Below are positions 16,087 through 24,916 of a stretch of 34,030 nt of DNA, piece by piece. The notes beneath the pieces are model-generated. The model had not been told where the DNA came from, did no database searches, and saw only the letters and a list, made by a program, of their open reading frames with translations. The stretch comes from Acinetobacter rongchengensis. GTDB taxonomy: Bacteria; Pseudomonadota; Gammaproteobacteria; Pseudomonadales; Moraxellaceae. How positions within the stretch are numbered: the stretch's first letter is position 1; each line of letters starts with the position of its first letter. Position numbers and translations under genes: made by a program. The DNA lies in NCBI RefSeq assembly GCF_003611475.1, contig NZ_RAXT01000035.1, positions 1 through 34,030 on the forward strand, read 5' to 3'.

Positions 16087-16725
16087 ATGTTAAAAGGTTT
16101 TGTCGTTGGTTTGGTCTTTGCAAATGGTTTTGAATGGATGGCGCATAAATTCATTTTGCATGGTACGCATCGTTCGGGTCAGCCACGTTATAGCCCTGTG
16201 CCTAGAAGTATGAAATCACATTGGGAGCATCATCGTGAAGTCCGTAAGCAAGATTTTAATGATGATGGTTATGTAGAAGGGATTTCAAATTGGCGAACTA
16301 AAAATGAAATTGTTTCATTGGCTGTTGTTGCGGGAGCTGCGAGTTTAATTTTTTACCCAATTTCAAAAGGTATGGTTGTAGCATCGTTATACAGTGCTTG
16401 TAACTATTATTATATTCATCGCCGTGCCCATCTTGAGCCAGATTGGGCGATGAAAAAAATCCCTTGGCATTACGATCATCATATGAATTCAAATCAAGAT
16501 GCCAACTGGTGTGTAACAAAGCCTTGGTTTGATTATTTAATGGGTACACGTGTGGTTTCTTCTGCAGATTTAAAAGAACAAAATCCGTTGGGTGTAAAAT
16601 TGCCTGAACCCGTTGCTCATTGGTTATCTTCAACCGTAGAAAAATATTTTCCTACAAAGTGGGTAGAAAAGGCACCTAAATTGATTCGTCAAACTGCCGA
16701 AGAAAGTATAGCTTCAGTTGCTTAA
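16087..16725 (+). CDS. Fatty acid hydroxylase / sterol desaturase family protein
   Basis: A 212-residue membrane di-iron enzyme. Histidine boxes are HKFILH (His20, His25), HWEHH (45, 48, 49), HRRAH (111, 115) and HYDHH (128, 131, 132), the order expected for the fatty acid hydroxylase superfamily. Hydrophobic segments (residues ~3-18, 75-90, 96-110) are consistent with a membrane-bound enzyme acting on lipid. A good AGGAG site lies before ATG 16087. The substrate is not known: fatty acids, sterols and carotenoids are all possible in the superfamily. It is divergent from an AraC-type regulator that may control it, and a possible small RNA lies downstream. Confidence 0.85.
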   Translation: MLKGFVVGLVFANGFEWMAHKFILHGTHRSGQPRYSPVPRSMKSHWEHHREVRKQDFNDDGYVEGISNWRTKNEIVSLAVVAGAASLIFYPISKGMVVASLYSACNYYYIHRRAHLEPDWAMKKIPWHYDHHMNSNQDANWCVTKPWFDYLMGTRVVSSADLKEQNPLGVKLPEPVAHWLSSTVEKYFPTKWVEKAPKLIRQTAEESIASVA

Positions 16726-16897
16726 AATGGTTTTAAGTATTTTATTTTTATGAAAATATGGTTTACCACTAAGCATATAAAATATATGTGTATGTCAATT
16801 TGAAACTTAGTTTTCAATTTAATTAAGTCGCAAATTGTCAAAAAAATGTGCGTATATTGTCAATATTTAAATGTGTGATTCGGGTAAACTAAGCGAT

Positions 16898-16977
16898 ATA
16901 AGTACTTTTGTGCTTATTCAGAATGCAAGTGCTGTAGTTTCTGAAGTTTATAGGAGTCTCCAAGACTCCTTTTTTTA
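16898..16977 (+). ncRNA. Candidate small RNA ending in intrinsic terminator
   Basis: Three hairpins stand in a row: ATAAGTAC/GTGCTTAT (16898-16905 with 16910-16917, one G-T pair, loop TTTT), TTCAGA/TCTGAA (16917-16922 with 16940-16945) and the terminator AGGAGTC/GACTCCT plus seven T (16952-16977). The terminator is ~230 bases from the nearest upstream stop codon, too far to be only its own. The 5' end is not defined; a -10-like TAAACT is at 16885. No known RNA family is recognised. Confidence 0.35.
16952..16977 (+). terminator. Intrinsic terminator
   Basis: A perfect 7-bp stem AGGAGTC/GACTCCT (16952-16958 with 16964-16970), five-base loop, then TTTTTTT. Confidence 0.85.
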
Positions 16978-17079
16978 TGGCTAGAAAAACCTTATGACTA
17001 TCTCCGTAATAAAAACTAACACATAAAAAAATAAACATTTAGTTAAAGTAATGTTGATTGGTTCTACCTTTTTAAATCC

Positions 17080-17144
17080 TTCCCCTTGCGGACATGCTCC
17101 TCACCTTTTTAAAGGAGGGATGAGCAGCACTGCTGCGCAAGGAA
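17080..17144. repeat. Imperfect inverted repeat
   Basis: The arms TTCCccTTGCG (17080-17090) and CGCAAGGAA (17136-17144) enclose a second inner pair, GCTC (17096-17099) and GAGC (17122-17125), around CCTTTTTAAAGG. It resembles a mobile intergenic palindrome element; copy number cannot be judged from one window. Confidence 0.4.
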
Positions 17145-17214
17145 TCTAAAAATTATTTTAAATTCTCAATAGTTCGCCTCTTTTCCTTGCGCCATATATG
17201 GCTCAGGGTTAGGT

Positions 17215-17264
17215 GAGATTCTTTTAAATGAAGGTCTACGCACGCTTTCAGCGATTGTTTCGTA
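17215..17264 (+). repeat. Direct repeat, copy 1
   Basis: About 50 bases beginning GAGATTCTTTTAAATGAA and containing CTACGCACGCTTTCAGC. They match copy 2 (17355-17406) with only a few changes (GG/AG after ATGAA, G/A after CAGC, and a small indel near the end). Confidence 0.8.
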
Positions 17265-17354
17265 TCTAATAGTGTGTTCTGCTGTATGCTGTTGCTCAGA
17301 TATAGCCTTCGCCTTGCGTTGATTGAACAATAAAAAATCCCCATAACAAGTATG

Positions 17355-17406
17355 GAGATTCTTTTAAATGAAAGCCTACGCACGCTTTCAGCAATTGTCT
17401 TGCGTA
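17355..17406 (+). repeat. Direct repeat, copy 2
   Basis: The second copy of the ~50-base repeat, 140 bases after copy 1, starting at GAGATT and ending at TTGCGTA where it meets the 14-bp palindrome at 17404-17434. Confidence 0.8.
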
Positions 17407-17434
17407 ACGTTTAGAGCAGTGCTCTAAACGTTAC
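17404..17434. repeat. 14-bp perfect palindrome overlapping yggX stop codon
   Basis: GTAACGTTTAGAGC (17404-17417) and GCTCTAAACGTTAC (17421-17434) are perfectly complementary around AGT. The right arm contains the yggX stop codon (17431-17433). No T run follows on either strand, so this is not a classical terminator; it may stabilise the mRNA 3' end or be a protein site. Confidence 0.75.
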
Positions 17435-17700
17435 TCAGGCTTTAGACCTTCAGCTTTTTCCAATGATTCGTCATTGTTGAAGAACTTTTCACGTTGCTCT
17501 TCTAAAAACTTTTTCGCATCAGCTTCAAACACATTCAATCGTTTTTCATTGATCAACGTTGTTTGATGTTTTAACCATTCTTGCCAAGCTTGTTTTGACA
17601 CACTGTCAAAGAGTTCTTGACCTTTTGCACCAGGAAAGGGTGCAAAATCTAAACCTTCTAACTCTTTTTGATATTTACGGCAAAAGACTTGTCGAGTCAT
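17431..17700 (-). CDS. yggX: Fe(II) trafficking / oxidative damage protection protein YggX
   Basis: An 89-residue cytosolic protein, normal length for YggX. The start [24 protein letters not shown] carries the conserved Cys7 and PFPG, followed by the helical [17 protein letters not shown]. The family protects iron-sulphur clusters from oxidation and is proposed to traffic ferrous iron. It begins 11 bp after the end of argH on the same strand and is probably co-transcribed. Its stop codon lies inside a 14-bp palindrome. Confidence 0.95.
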   Translation of the reverse strand: MTRQVFCRKYQKELEGLDFAPFPGAKGQELFDSVSKQAWQEWLKHQTTLINEKRLNVFEADAKKFLEEQREKFFNNDESLEKAEGLKPE

Positions 17701-17711
17701 ATCAAAACTCC

Positions 17712-19142
17712 TTATGCATAAAGTTTTTCTAAACGGGTATAAGCGCGCTCAATTGCGGCAGCAACTTGAGTAGGTGCAGTACCGCCAATATGGTCACGTG
17801 CATTAACAGATGCTTCAAGGGTTAATGCTTTTTCAAACACATCTGCTTGAATGAGATCTGAGAATTGTTGTAATTGCTCAAGGCTTAATTCAGAAAGATC
17901 TTTCGATTCTTGAACACCCAACGCCACTGCTTTACCAACGATTTCATGCGCATCACGGAATGCAACACCATTTTTAACCAGATAATCTGCAAGATCTGTT
18001 GCCGTTGAGAATCCACGAAGCGCTGCTTCACGCATGATCTCAATATTTGGTACCAATGCTGGAATCATATCTGCAAAAGCCATTAATGAACCACGCACTG
18101 TATCAATCGCATCAAACAACGGTTCTTTATCTTCTTGGTTGTCTTTGTTATATGCCAATGGTTGACCTTTCATAAGTGTCAACAGGCTGATCAAGTCACC
18201 GTAGACACGACCTGTTTTGCCACGGATAAGCTCTGGAACATCAGGATTCTTTTTCTGCGGCATGATTGATGAACCTGTGCAGAAACGGTCAGGAATATTG
18301 ACAAATTTAAACTGTGCAGAAGTCCAAAGAATCAGTTCTTCAGACATACGTGATAGGTGCATCATGATCAAAGAAGCAGCGGCATTGAATTCGATGCCAA
18401 AGTCACGATCAGACACAGCATCCAGTGAGTTTTCACACACAGCTTCAAAACCTAAAAGTTCAGCAGTGTATTCACGCTCGATCGGGTAAGTCGTTCCAGC
18501 AAGTGCTGCTGAACCTAAAGGTAGGCGATTGACACGCTTACGGCAGTCAATTAAACGCTCAGAATCACGTACCAGCATTTCAAACCAAGCCATTAAATGG
18601 TGACCAAATGTCACGGGTTGAGCTGTTTGTAAATGGGTAAAACCTGGCATGATTGTATTGGTATTTTGAGCAGCTAAACCTAAAATACCTTTTTGTAATT
18701 TTTCAAGTAATTGTAAAATAGCATCAATTTCGTCACGCACATATAAGCGAATATCTGTAGCGACTTGGTCATTACGACTACGCCCAGTGTGAAGCTTTTT
18801 ACCTGTGATACCGATACGTTGTGTTAAACGTGATTCAATGTTCATGTGCACATCTTCTAAATCGATGCGCCATTCGAAATGACCTGCTTCAATTTCAGCT
18901 TTAATTGTGTTTAAACCATTGATAATGTCGTCACGTTCTTGTTCTGTTAAGACACCAACCTTTGCTAACATGGTTGCATGTGCAATAGAACCTGCAATAT
19001 CTTGTTTATAAAAGCGTTGGTCAAATTGAACAGATGCAGTAAATTCAGCAACAAAAGCATCAGTAGCTTCGGAGAAACGACCGCCCCACATACCTGAAGT
19101 TTGGGCTTGTGACGGATTAGAGGAATTAGAAGATGTGGTCAT
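17712..19142 (-). CDS. argH: Argininosuccinate lyase
   Basis: A 476-residue cytosolic enzyme that splits argininosuccinate into arginine and fumarate, the last step of arginine synthesis. Fumarase/aspartase superfamily hallmarks are [12 protein letters not shown] (119-130), THLQTAQP with the general acid-base His170, and the signature loop [12 protein letters not shown] starting at Gly290, with the catalytic Ser on that loop. The N-terminal 17 residues are Ser/Asn-rich; a start nearer MWGGRF is conceivable. It is divergent from algZ and upstream of yggX. The argH/algZ/algR/hemC order is the same as in pseudomonads. Confidence 0.97.
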   Translation of the reverse strand: MTTSSNSSNPSQAQTSGMWGGRFSEATDAFVAEFTASVQFDQRFYKQDIAGSIAHATMLAKVGVLTEQERDDIINGLNTIKAEIEAGHFEWRIDLEDVHMNIESRLTQRIGITGKKLHTGRSRNDQVATDIRLYVRDEIDAILQLLEKLQKGILGLAAQNTNTIMPGFTHLQTAQPVTFGHHLMAWFEMLVRDSERLIDCRKRVNRLPLGSAALAGTTYPIEREYTAELLGFEAVCENSLDAVSDRDFGIEFNAAASLIMMHLSRMSEELILWTSAQFKFVNIPDRFCTGSSIMPQKKNPDVPELIRGKTGRVYGDLISLLTLMKGQPLAYNKDNQEDKEPLFDAIDTVRGSLMAFADMIPALVPNIEIMREAALRGFSTATDLADYLVKNGVAFRDAHEIVGKAVALGVQESKDLSELSLEQLQQFSDLIQADVFEKALTLEASVNARDHIGGTAPTQVAAAIERAYTRLEKLYA

Positions 19143-19276
19143 ATCGGCTCAGTAGGAAAAAAAGCAGTAGAACTCGCAGCAGTATAACAAATTCAGCCTC
19201 ACTTGCCGAAGTAAAGCACAATCATTCATCAATAAAATCGAATCAGCATTTTCGACAGTCTTATTTTTTTAGGAAA

Positions 19277-20293
19277 ATGGGGCATAGACAGTATTTATGG
19301 GAGCTTTTTATTGCCAGTAATGTGCTGGCTCTTTTATTGGCATTATCGGAAGCAAAGGGGTGGGAAAATTTAAATTTTGGGCATGTCTTGGAATATATTT
19401 TTTATATTAATTGGATACTGTTAGCGTTTGCGGCATTTCAGGATTTATTCCAAAAGAAAATAGCGCAAATGGGATATTTAACGGCCACCGTATTTAGTTT
19501 TTTGTTGTTACAAATAATTGTGTTGTGCACTACCGTGGTTTTAAACATTGTGCATTATTGGGGTAAGAATTTTTCTTTACAATATATTTCGGCGCAGAAT
19601 ATTAACCATAATCTGGTTTTGCACCTCAGTTATGGCATTTTATTGGGCGCATTTTGTTTGCGTTATATGTATATTCGAGAGCAGACTGTTTTGCAGCAAA
19701 ATAGTGAACTCAATGCTCGTATTCAAGCGATGCAAGCCCGTATTCACCCTCACTTTTTATTCAATAGTTTAAATAGTGTGGTCAGTTTGATTGCAATTGA
19801 CCCTGATAAAGCAGAACAAATGTTAATTGATTTATCAAAATTATTTAGAGCCAGCTTTCAAGAATTAAAATTGGTCAGTTTAAAAGAAGAAATTGAATTG
19901 TGTCGGCAGTATATTGCCATTGAGCAAATTCGATTAGGTGATCGTCTACTTGTTGAATGGAATATACCGCAACCCCTGTTATTGGGAGGCGTACAAATCC
20001 CGCTACTGACCTTACAACCCTTAATTGAAAATAGTATTTTTCATGGCGTAGAAGGCAAAATATCCAATGCGAAAATCGCCATATTGGTTGAAATATTAGA
20101 AAATCAAGTCAATATAGTCATTACCAACCCGTTTTTACAAGATAGAATAAAAGTGAGAGAAGGGCATGGAATTGCTTTAGAAAATGTAAAACAGCGTTTG
20201 AAAGCACATTTTGGCGATTCTGTTTATTTTCGAAATTATGCGGGAAATGGATTATTTACCACAGTAATTCAATATCAGTATAAAAAGAGATGA
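19277..20293 (+). CDS. algZ: LytS/AlgZ-type sensor histidine kinase
   Basis: A 338-residue membrane sensor of the LytS family (His_kinase PF06580), homologous in position and layout to Pseudomonas AlgZ/FimS. About four membrane spans occupy residues 5-130, then the dimerisation-phosphoacceptor segment IHPHFLFNSLNSVVS (phospho-His probably His159), and an ATP-binding region with LQPLIENSIFHG and GHGIALENV. The first residue of the box is His, not the common Asn. The start at 19277 (AGGAA just upstream) is preferred; the longer frame opening at 19133 begins inside argH and encodes a low-complexity leader. Paired with algR 49 bp downstream. Confidence 0.9.
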   Translation: MGHRQYLWELFIASNVLALLLALSEAKGWENLNFGHVLEYIFYINWILLAFAAFQDLFQKKIAQMGYLTATVFSFLLLQIIVLCTTVVLNIVHYWGKNFSLQYISAQNINHNLVLHLSYGILLGAFCLRYMYIREQTVLQQNSELNARIQAMQARIHPHFLFNSLNSVVSLIAIDPDKAEQMLIDLSKLFRASFQELKLVSLKEEIELCRQYIAIEQIRLGDRLLVEWNIPQPLLLGGVQIPLLTLQPLIENSIFHGVEGKISNAKIAILVEILENQVNIVITNPFLQDRIKVREGHGIALENVKQRLKAHFGDSVYFRNYAGNGLFTTVIQYQYKKR

Positions 20294-20342
20294 TTTGGAT
20301 AAACATTAAAATAAATATTAGGTATCGGGGCAAGGAGGGAAA

Positions 20343-21080
20343 ATGGACATCCTGGTTTGTGATGATGAACCATTGGCAGTGGAACGTTTGTCACGATTAG
20401 TGTCTCAATTAGGACATCACGTTATTGCAACAGCGCAGCATGGTAAGCAGGCTTTGGACATGGTTCAACAGTTTGAACCAGATGTTGTGCTACTTGATAT
20501 CCAAATGCCTGAAATGGATGGGCTAACTTGTGCGCAGCATTTAGCACACTTTAATCCAATGCCAGCAATTGTATTTTGTACGGCATATGATGAGCACGCT
20601 TTGCAAGCGATTCAGTCTCAAGCAAAAGGATATTTGTTAAAACCAATAGCAAAAGAAGATTTGGAAGCAGTTTTGGGTAATGTGACCAAACTGACTCAAG
20701 CTCAACTCACTCACCTAGAAAAAAAAGAACTCATGGAAGAAAAAGTGCAAAGACAGCAGATTGCTGCAAAAACATATCGAGGTTTAGAATTAATTCCTGT
20801 TGAAAATATTTATTATTTTCTAGCAGATCAGAAGTATGTCACTGTGCGTCATAAAAACGGTAGTGTACTGATTGATGAAACTTTAAAGGATCTGGAAACT
20901 GAGTTTGCAGACCGATTTATTCGAATTCACCGTAATGCTCTAATTTCTTTGGATTATTTGGACGGTTTGGAAATGGTGGCATCTGGGCAATATCAAGCAA
21001 GATGTCGAGAATTAGAGGAGCGATTGGCAGTGAGTCGTCGTCATTTGCCTTTACTTAGAGAGCGAATGCAAAACCTATAG
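20343..21080 (+). CDS. algR: LytTR response regulator, AlgR-like
   Basis: A 245-residue regulator: a receiver domain with Asp7-Asp8, phospho-acceptor Asp52 (LLDIQMPEMDG), Thr80 and Lys100, then a LytTR DNA-binding domain from about residue 140 (IYYFLADQKYVTVRHKNGSVLIDETLKDLE and FIRIHRNALISL). It is predicted to receive phosphate from the kinase encoded just upstream. Pseudomonas AlgR controls alginate, twitching motility and other surface traits. Acinetobacter generally lacks the alginate pathway, so targets must differ. It stands 92 bp before hemC. A good GGAGG site precedes ATG 20343. Confidence 0.92.
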   Translation: MDILVCDDEPLAVERLSRLVSQLGHHVIATAQHGKQALDMVQQFEPDVVLLDIQMPEMDGLTCAQHLAHFNPMPAIVFCTAYDEHALQAIQSQAKGYLLKPIAKEDLEAVLGNVTKLTQAQLTHLEKKELMEEKVQRQQIAAKTYRGLELIPVENIYYFLADQKYVTVRHKNGSVLIDETLKDLETEFADRFIRIHRNALISLDYLDGLEMVASGQYQARCRELEERLAVSRRHLPLLRERMQNL

Positions 21081-21172
21081 TTTTGTATGAAAGTTAAATC
21101 ATTTTGATAATTTACTTGCATTTTTAGGATAGCAGGGTAAGTTTACATTGTTTAAAGTTTGGCAAAGCTGAA

Positions 21173-22099
21173 ATGAAGAAAACCTTGAAAATAGCTACAC
21201 GTCAGAGTCCTCTTGCGTTATGGCAAGCGGAGCATATTCGTGATCGATTAGAACAGTTACATCCTCAACTTGAAGTTGAGTTGGTCACTTTCGTTACTCA
21301 AGGTGACAAAATTTTAGATACTCCCTTAGCTAAAATAGGGGGTAAAGGCTTATTTGTTAAAGAATTAGAAGCAGCCTTGATGGACGGTCGTGCTGATTTA
21401 GCTGTTCATTCGATGAAAGATGTACCCATGCAATTGCCAGAAGGTCTAGAGTTGGCAGTCATTTGTGAACGTGAAGATCCTTTTGATGCTTTTGTATCAA
21501 ACCACTATGAAAAATTTGAAGATTTACCATTAGGCGCTAAATTAGGAACATCAAGTCTGCGCCGTAAAAGTCAGATCTTAAAGCAGCGTCCTGATTTAGA
21601 GATCATTGATCTGCGCGGTAATGTTGGAACACGCTTGTCTAAGCTAGATGCAGGGCAGTACGATGCGATTATTCTTGCTAGTGCTGGACTAAAGCGTCTT
21701 GGATTGAACGAGCGTATTCGTCATAGCCTAACAGCTGAGGTGAGTTTACCTGCGGTTGGGCAGGGCGCATTAGGACTAGAATGTCGTTCTAATGATCAAG
21801 AAATTTTAGATTTGATCATGCCGCTGATGCATACAGAAACCAATGCATGTGTACGTGCTGAGCGTGCTTTTAATGCTTATCTAGAAGGTGGTTGTCAGGT
21901 TCCTATTGCAGGTTTTGCAACATTGGAAAATCAAACCTTGTCCCTGGAAGGCCGTGTCGGTAGTGCAGATGGTCAAACTTTGTTGCGTAGCAATGTTCAA
22001 GGTGTAGCAGAAGATGCTGAAAAACTTGGTGTGCAACTTGCTCAAAATCTACTTCAACAAGGTGCTGGAGAATTACTCAAAGCACTTTATCAAGACTAA
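21173..22099 (+). CDS. hemC: Porphobilinogen deaminase (hydroxymethylbilane synthase)
   Basis: A 308-residue cytosolic enzyme that joins four porphobilinogens into hydroxymethylbilane. Motifs: [13 protein letters not shown] at the N-terminus, VHSMKDVP (78-85), [11 protein letters not shown] (125-135), [10 protein letters not shown], and the dipyrromethane-cofactor loop [11 protein letters not shown] with Cys241. The length is normal. The stop TAA abuts the hemD start codon directly, indicating translational coupling with the next enzyme in the pathway. Confidence 0.98.
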   Translation: MKKTLKIATRQSPLALWQAEHIRDRLEQLHPQLEVELVTFVTQGDKILDTPLAKIGGKGLFVKELEAALMDGRADLAVHSMKDVPMQLPEGLELAVICEREDPFDAFVSNHYEKFEDLPLGAKLGTSSLRRKSQILKQRPDLEIIDLRGNVGTRLSKLDAGQYDAIILASAGLKRLGLNERIRHSLTAEVSLPAVGQGALGLECRSNDQEILDLIMPLMHTETNACVRAERAFNAYLEGGCQVPIAGFATLENQTLSLEGRVGSADGQTLLRSNVQGVAEDAEKLGVQLAQNLLQQGAGELLKALYQD

Positions 22100-22882
22100 A
22101 TGCTTTTTATTAATACTCGACCGATTGATCGTGCTCAGGCATTAACCCAATGTCTCGATCAATCGGGTTTTCAGGTCATTGATCTACCTTTATTAGAGCT
22201 CAAACCACGACCATTTACGCAACAATTAAAACAGCTGTATTCAGAGTTGTTAGATACACAATTGATTGTCGTGGTGAGTCCTACAGCTGTGCACATTGGA
22301 ATGCAATATTTGCAACAAGCAGGTGTCTTAATTGAGCAAATTAAACATATTCAATGGATTGCTGTAGGAAAGAAAACAGCTGAAACCTTGGCGAAATACC
22401 ACATACAGAGTCATGTACCTGAAGTGGAAAGTTCGGAAGGAATGTTAAGTTTACCCATTTTCAATGGTTTACAGGGTATCTCTCAAATTGCATTTTGGCG
22501 TGGACAAGGTGGACGCCAATTTATGATGCAGCAATGTATAGAACGTCATATAAAAGTTTTAAACTTTGTTTTGTATGAGCGAGATTGTCCACAAGCGACG
22601 TTTACAAAATTCTCTGAAGCAATCCCACAAATAATACAAGCGGATGAACCATACTGGAATTGTATTACCAGTGAAGCCAGTTGGAATAATTGGGTTGCAT
22701 TAACCAAAGATCACCCTAAGGTTTTTGATCATTGTCATTATTTGGTTTTAGGTGAGCGTTTGTATCAATTATTGCTTGGTGAGAGGAATAATCAGCAAAA
22801 GTGTTTTAATATCACTCAGGTTTTAGATTTAGAACCCAATACGATTCTACAAATGATATTGCAATTACAAAGGAACTTATGA
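22100..22882 (+). CDS. hemD: Uroporphyrinogen-III synthase
   Basis: A 260-residue HemD-fold protein that cyclises hydroxymethylbilane with inversion of ring D. The family is poorly conserved, so the call leans on position directly after hemC, on length, and on typical segments: NTRPIDRAQAL at the start, QLIVVVSPTAVHIGMQYL, IQWIAVGKKTAETL, and near the middle GISQIAFWRGQGGRQFM. It starts at the base after the hemC stop and ends with a 4-bp overlap with the HemX-like gene. Confidence 0.92.
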   Translation: MLFINTRPIDRAQALTQCLDQSGFQVIDLPLLELKPRPFTQQLKQLYSELLDTQLIVVVSPTAVHIGMQYLQQAGVLIEQIKHIQWIAVGKKTAETLAKYHIQSHVPEVESSEGMLSLPIFNGLQGISQIAFWRGQGGRQFMMQQCIERHIKVLNFVLYERDCPQATFTKFSEAIPQIIQADEPYWNCITSEASWNNWVALTKDHPKVFDHCHYLVLGERLYQLLLGERNNQQKCFNITQVLDLEPNTILQMILQLQRNL

Positions 22883-23709
22883 AGAAGTTTATTTATTTCT
22901 TATTGTTTGTCGCTTTAGGATGGCTCATTAAACTGAGTTACGACTTCTATCATGTTTCACAACAGCTGGATGATATTCAACAGGTTTTACATAAAAGTGA
23001 ACAAAAAAATGCCAGTTTGAATGATCAATTGGTTGCAGTACAAAGACAAGCAGATGAACCTGCGCCCCAAGAATCGAAAAAAATAGCCACGATTGATACT
23101 CAAGTTGAAGGTATTAGCCCAAGTGTTGTGATTAAACAACAACTTGAATTGGTACAATTTGCATTACAACAACAACAGTTTGTTTATGCGCTTGAGCATT
23201 TAACACAACTCAATCAGTCTTTAGATCGTTACACACTAGCGGATACGGTCAAGCAAAGTTTGCATCAGACCATTGATCAAGATATACAAAGTATTCAACA
23301 GTTTGTTATTGCCAAAAATGCGCAACAAGCACAGTTGGACAGTATGATGAAACAGATTGACCAAAATTTAATGGTTGAGTTGAAAAATAATCAAGTGAGT
23401 CCTGCAAAAAATCAGCCTGAATTTTTTTGGCAAAAATGGTTGCAAATAGATGTGATAAAAACCACCGCACCAGAACTGGTAAATCGTAAATTTATTTTAA
23501 AAGAAGCTCAATTTAGAGTTTTACTTGCACAACAATTACTTGCTAAAGGACAAAATTCAGAGTTTCAAACGATGTTAAATCAAGCGATCCAACAACTGGA
23601 TCAATTACCTGATCAATCGAGCCAAAAATTAAAACAACAACTGACCCAACTGAAACAAATACCGATGCTGCCAGTACCAAAACTGAGTAGTTTGGCTGTA
23701 TTGGGGTAA
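22879..23709 (+). CDS. HemX-like membrane protein
   Basis: A 276-residue protein with one N-terminal membrane anchor (FIYFLLFVALGWLIKLSY), then a long Gln-rich helical/coiled-coil region in the periplasm. This is the layout of the HemX domain encoded behind hemD in gammaproteobacteria; HemX lacks methyltransferase motifs and its biochemical role is unclear. It is shorter than Escherichia coli HemX (about 390 residues). It overlaps hemD by 4 bp (ATGA) and is 4 bp from hemY, so the four genes form one operon. Confidence 0.8.
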   Translation: MKKFIYFLLFVALGWLIKLSYDFYHVSQQLDDIQQVLHKSEQKNASLNDQLVAVQRQADEPAPQESKKIATIDTQVEGISPSVVIKQQLELVQFALQQQQFVYALEHLTQLNQSLDRYTLADTVKQSLHQTIDQDIQSIQQFVIAKNAQQAQLDSMMKQIDQNLMVELKNNQVSPAKNQPEFFWQKWLQIDVIKTTAPELVNRKFILKEAQFRVLLAQQLLAKGQNSEFQTMLNQAIQQLDQLPDQSSQKLKQQLTQLKQIPMLPVPKLSSLAVLG

Positions 23710-23713
23710 ATCG

Positions 23714-24907
23714 ATGAAACATATCTTTCAGATTTATGCGCTGATTAGTTTAGTTCTTGTCGCTATTTTAAGTGTAATGAGTTATGCCGCAGGTGCGGGA
23801 TATGTTTATGTGCTGTGGAATAAAATTCAAATACAAAGCAATCTATGGGTCGTGGTTTTTCTTTGTGTTTTGATTAGTTTATTGATGCAATTGGCTTGGA
23901 CTGCCTTTAAACGCTATTTGGCGCTAGAAAAAAGAAAGCTAGAGCATATATTGAATTTTAATGCGCTACATCCTTATGAAAAGTTGGGTGTGCTTTGGTT
24001 GATTGAAGGTGATGAAGAGCAGGCAAACGTTATTCAGCAAATTTTTGATCAATCAGGATTATTAAAACATATTATTCAAGCGCGTTTGTTATTTAAACAA
24101 AACAATTATTCAGAAGCTTTACTCATATTGGAAAGTAGTCCACCTTCAGCATTTGAGCTGGCTGAAATTTTAAGAATAGAAATTTATTTAGCACAGCAAG
24201 ATGCACAGCAAGCTTTAACACATTTAGAGTTTTTAAATGGGCATGATTTATCACCATGGTTAAATCCATTGGCTGAAAGTTATAAATTGTGTATGAAAAA
24301 GTTGTGGGGGCAATTTGCAGTAGAGTTTCCATGGGTATATTTGCATTCGACACAATTTGGACAACTAGAAACAAGTACCAAGCAGCAATGGTTAATACAG
24401 TTGTTGAATGATTATGATCAGGCCACTTTTGATGATATTGAATTATTACAACAGAAGTTTTTGGAAATAGAGCCTCAGCTTGATCAAATGCCTTTTGAAA
24501 ACAAAGTATTGTGGCTGAAGATAATTACGCGATTACCTGAATTGTCGGTACAACAGCAGCAATTGGCAATTCAATTGTTAGATGAAAGATTTGATGAAGA
24601 TGTATTTTACTTGTGGTTCCAACAACAATTATTAAGACAAAACCCAGATTACATTTATTTAGAGCAACAGATTTTGAATTTAGAGAATAAATATATCGAT
24701 ATCCCAATGTTTAGTTTTGTCAAATGGCATATATTTACGGCTACGCAAAGAGAATCTGAAGCAGATCAGCTTTTATCATTATATCCGAATAATATTCTGA
24801 TGAATTATCTAAGAATAAAAGCGACATTAAACGGTAATGATGAATTAATTCAACAATTAAATTTAATTTTTGAAAAAGATACCAAATATATTCAATTTAA
24901 AATTTGA
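23714..24907 (+). CDS. HemY-like membrane protein with TPR-like region
   Basis: A 397-residue protein, HemY of the gammaproteobacterial heme operon (unrelated to Bacillus HemY). Two N-terminal membrane spans (IYALISLVLVAILSVMSYA and LWVVVFLCVLISLLMQLAW) are followed by helical repeats with TPR-like spacing (NYSEALLILESSPPSAFELAEILRIEIYLAQQDAQQAL). The function is unknown; it is thought to scaffold heme synthesis. It is 4 bp from the HemX-like gene and 9 bp before a thioesterase. Confidence 0.82.
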   Translation: MKHIFQIYALISLVLVAILSVMSYAAGAGYVYVLWNKIQIQSNLWVVVFLCVLISLLMQLAWTAFKRYLALEKRKLEHILNFNALHPYEKLGVLWLIEGDEEQANVIQQIFDQSGLLKHIIQARLLFKQNNYSEALLILESSPPSAFELAEILRIEIYLAQQDAQQALTHLEFLNGHDLSPWLNPLAESYKLCMKKLWGQFAVEFPWVYLHSTQFGQLETSTKQQWLIQLLNDYDQATFDDIELLQQKFLEIEPQLDQMPFENKVLWLKIITRLPELSVQQQQLAIQLLDERFDEDVFYLWFQQQLLRQNPDYIYLEQQILNLENKYIDIPMFSFVKWHIFTATQRESEADQLLSLYPNNILMNYLRIKATLNGNDELIQQLNLIFEKDTKYIQFKI

Positions 24908-24916
24908 GAGTCTAGT

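Larger units (their letters stand above)
16726..17430. other. 705-base gene-free region with repeats and hairpins
   Basis: There is no convincing coding frame. It holds a possible small RNA with terminator (16898-16977), a long imperfect inverted repeat (17080-17144), two near-identical ~50-base direct repeats (17215-17264 and 17355-17406) and a 14-bp palindrome (17404-17434) that runs into the end of yggX. The rest is A+T-rich. Confidence 0.6.

Noticed and set aside
15816..16133. 105-residue frame between the AraC regulator and the hydroxylase
   Set aside because: It covers both gene starts in the wrong frame, no ribosome site, composition of non-coding DNA.
17153..17383. 76-residue minus-strand frame in the repeat region
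   Set aside because: It consists mostly of the two direct repeats; no ribosome site and no family resemblance.
17215..17406. CRISPR-like array
   Set aside because: Only two repeat copies, ~50 bases each with mismatches and a 90-base gap; no cas genes.
19133..19276. N-terminal extension of algZ
   Set aside because: It starts inside argH on the other strand and encodes a Ser/Arg/Lys-rich stretch unlike the family; the ATG at 19277 has a ribosome site and begins just before the first membrane span.
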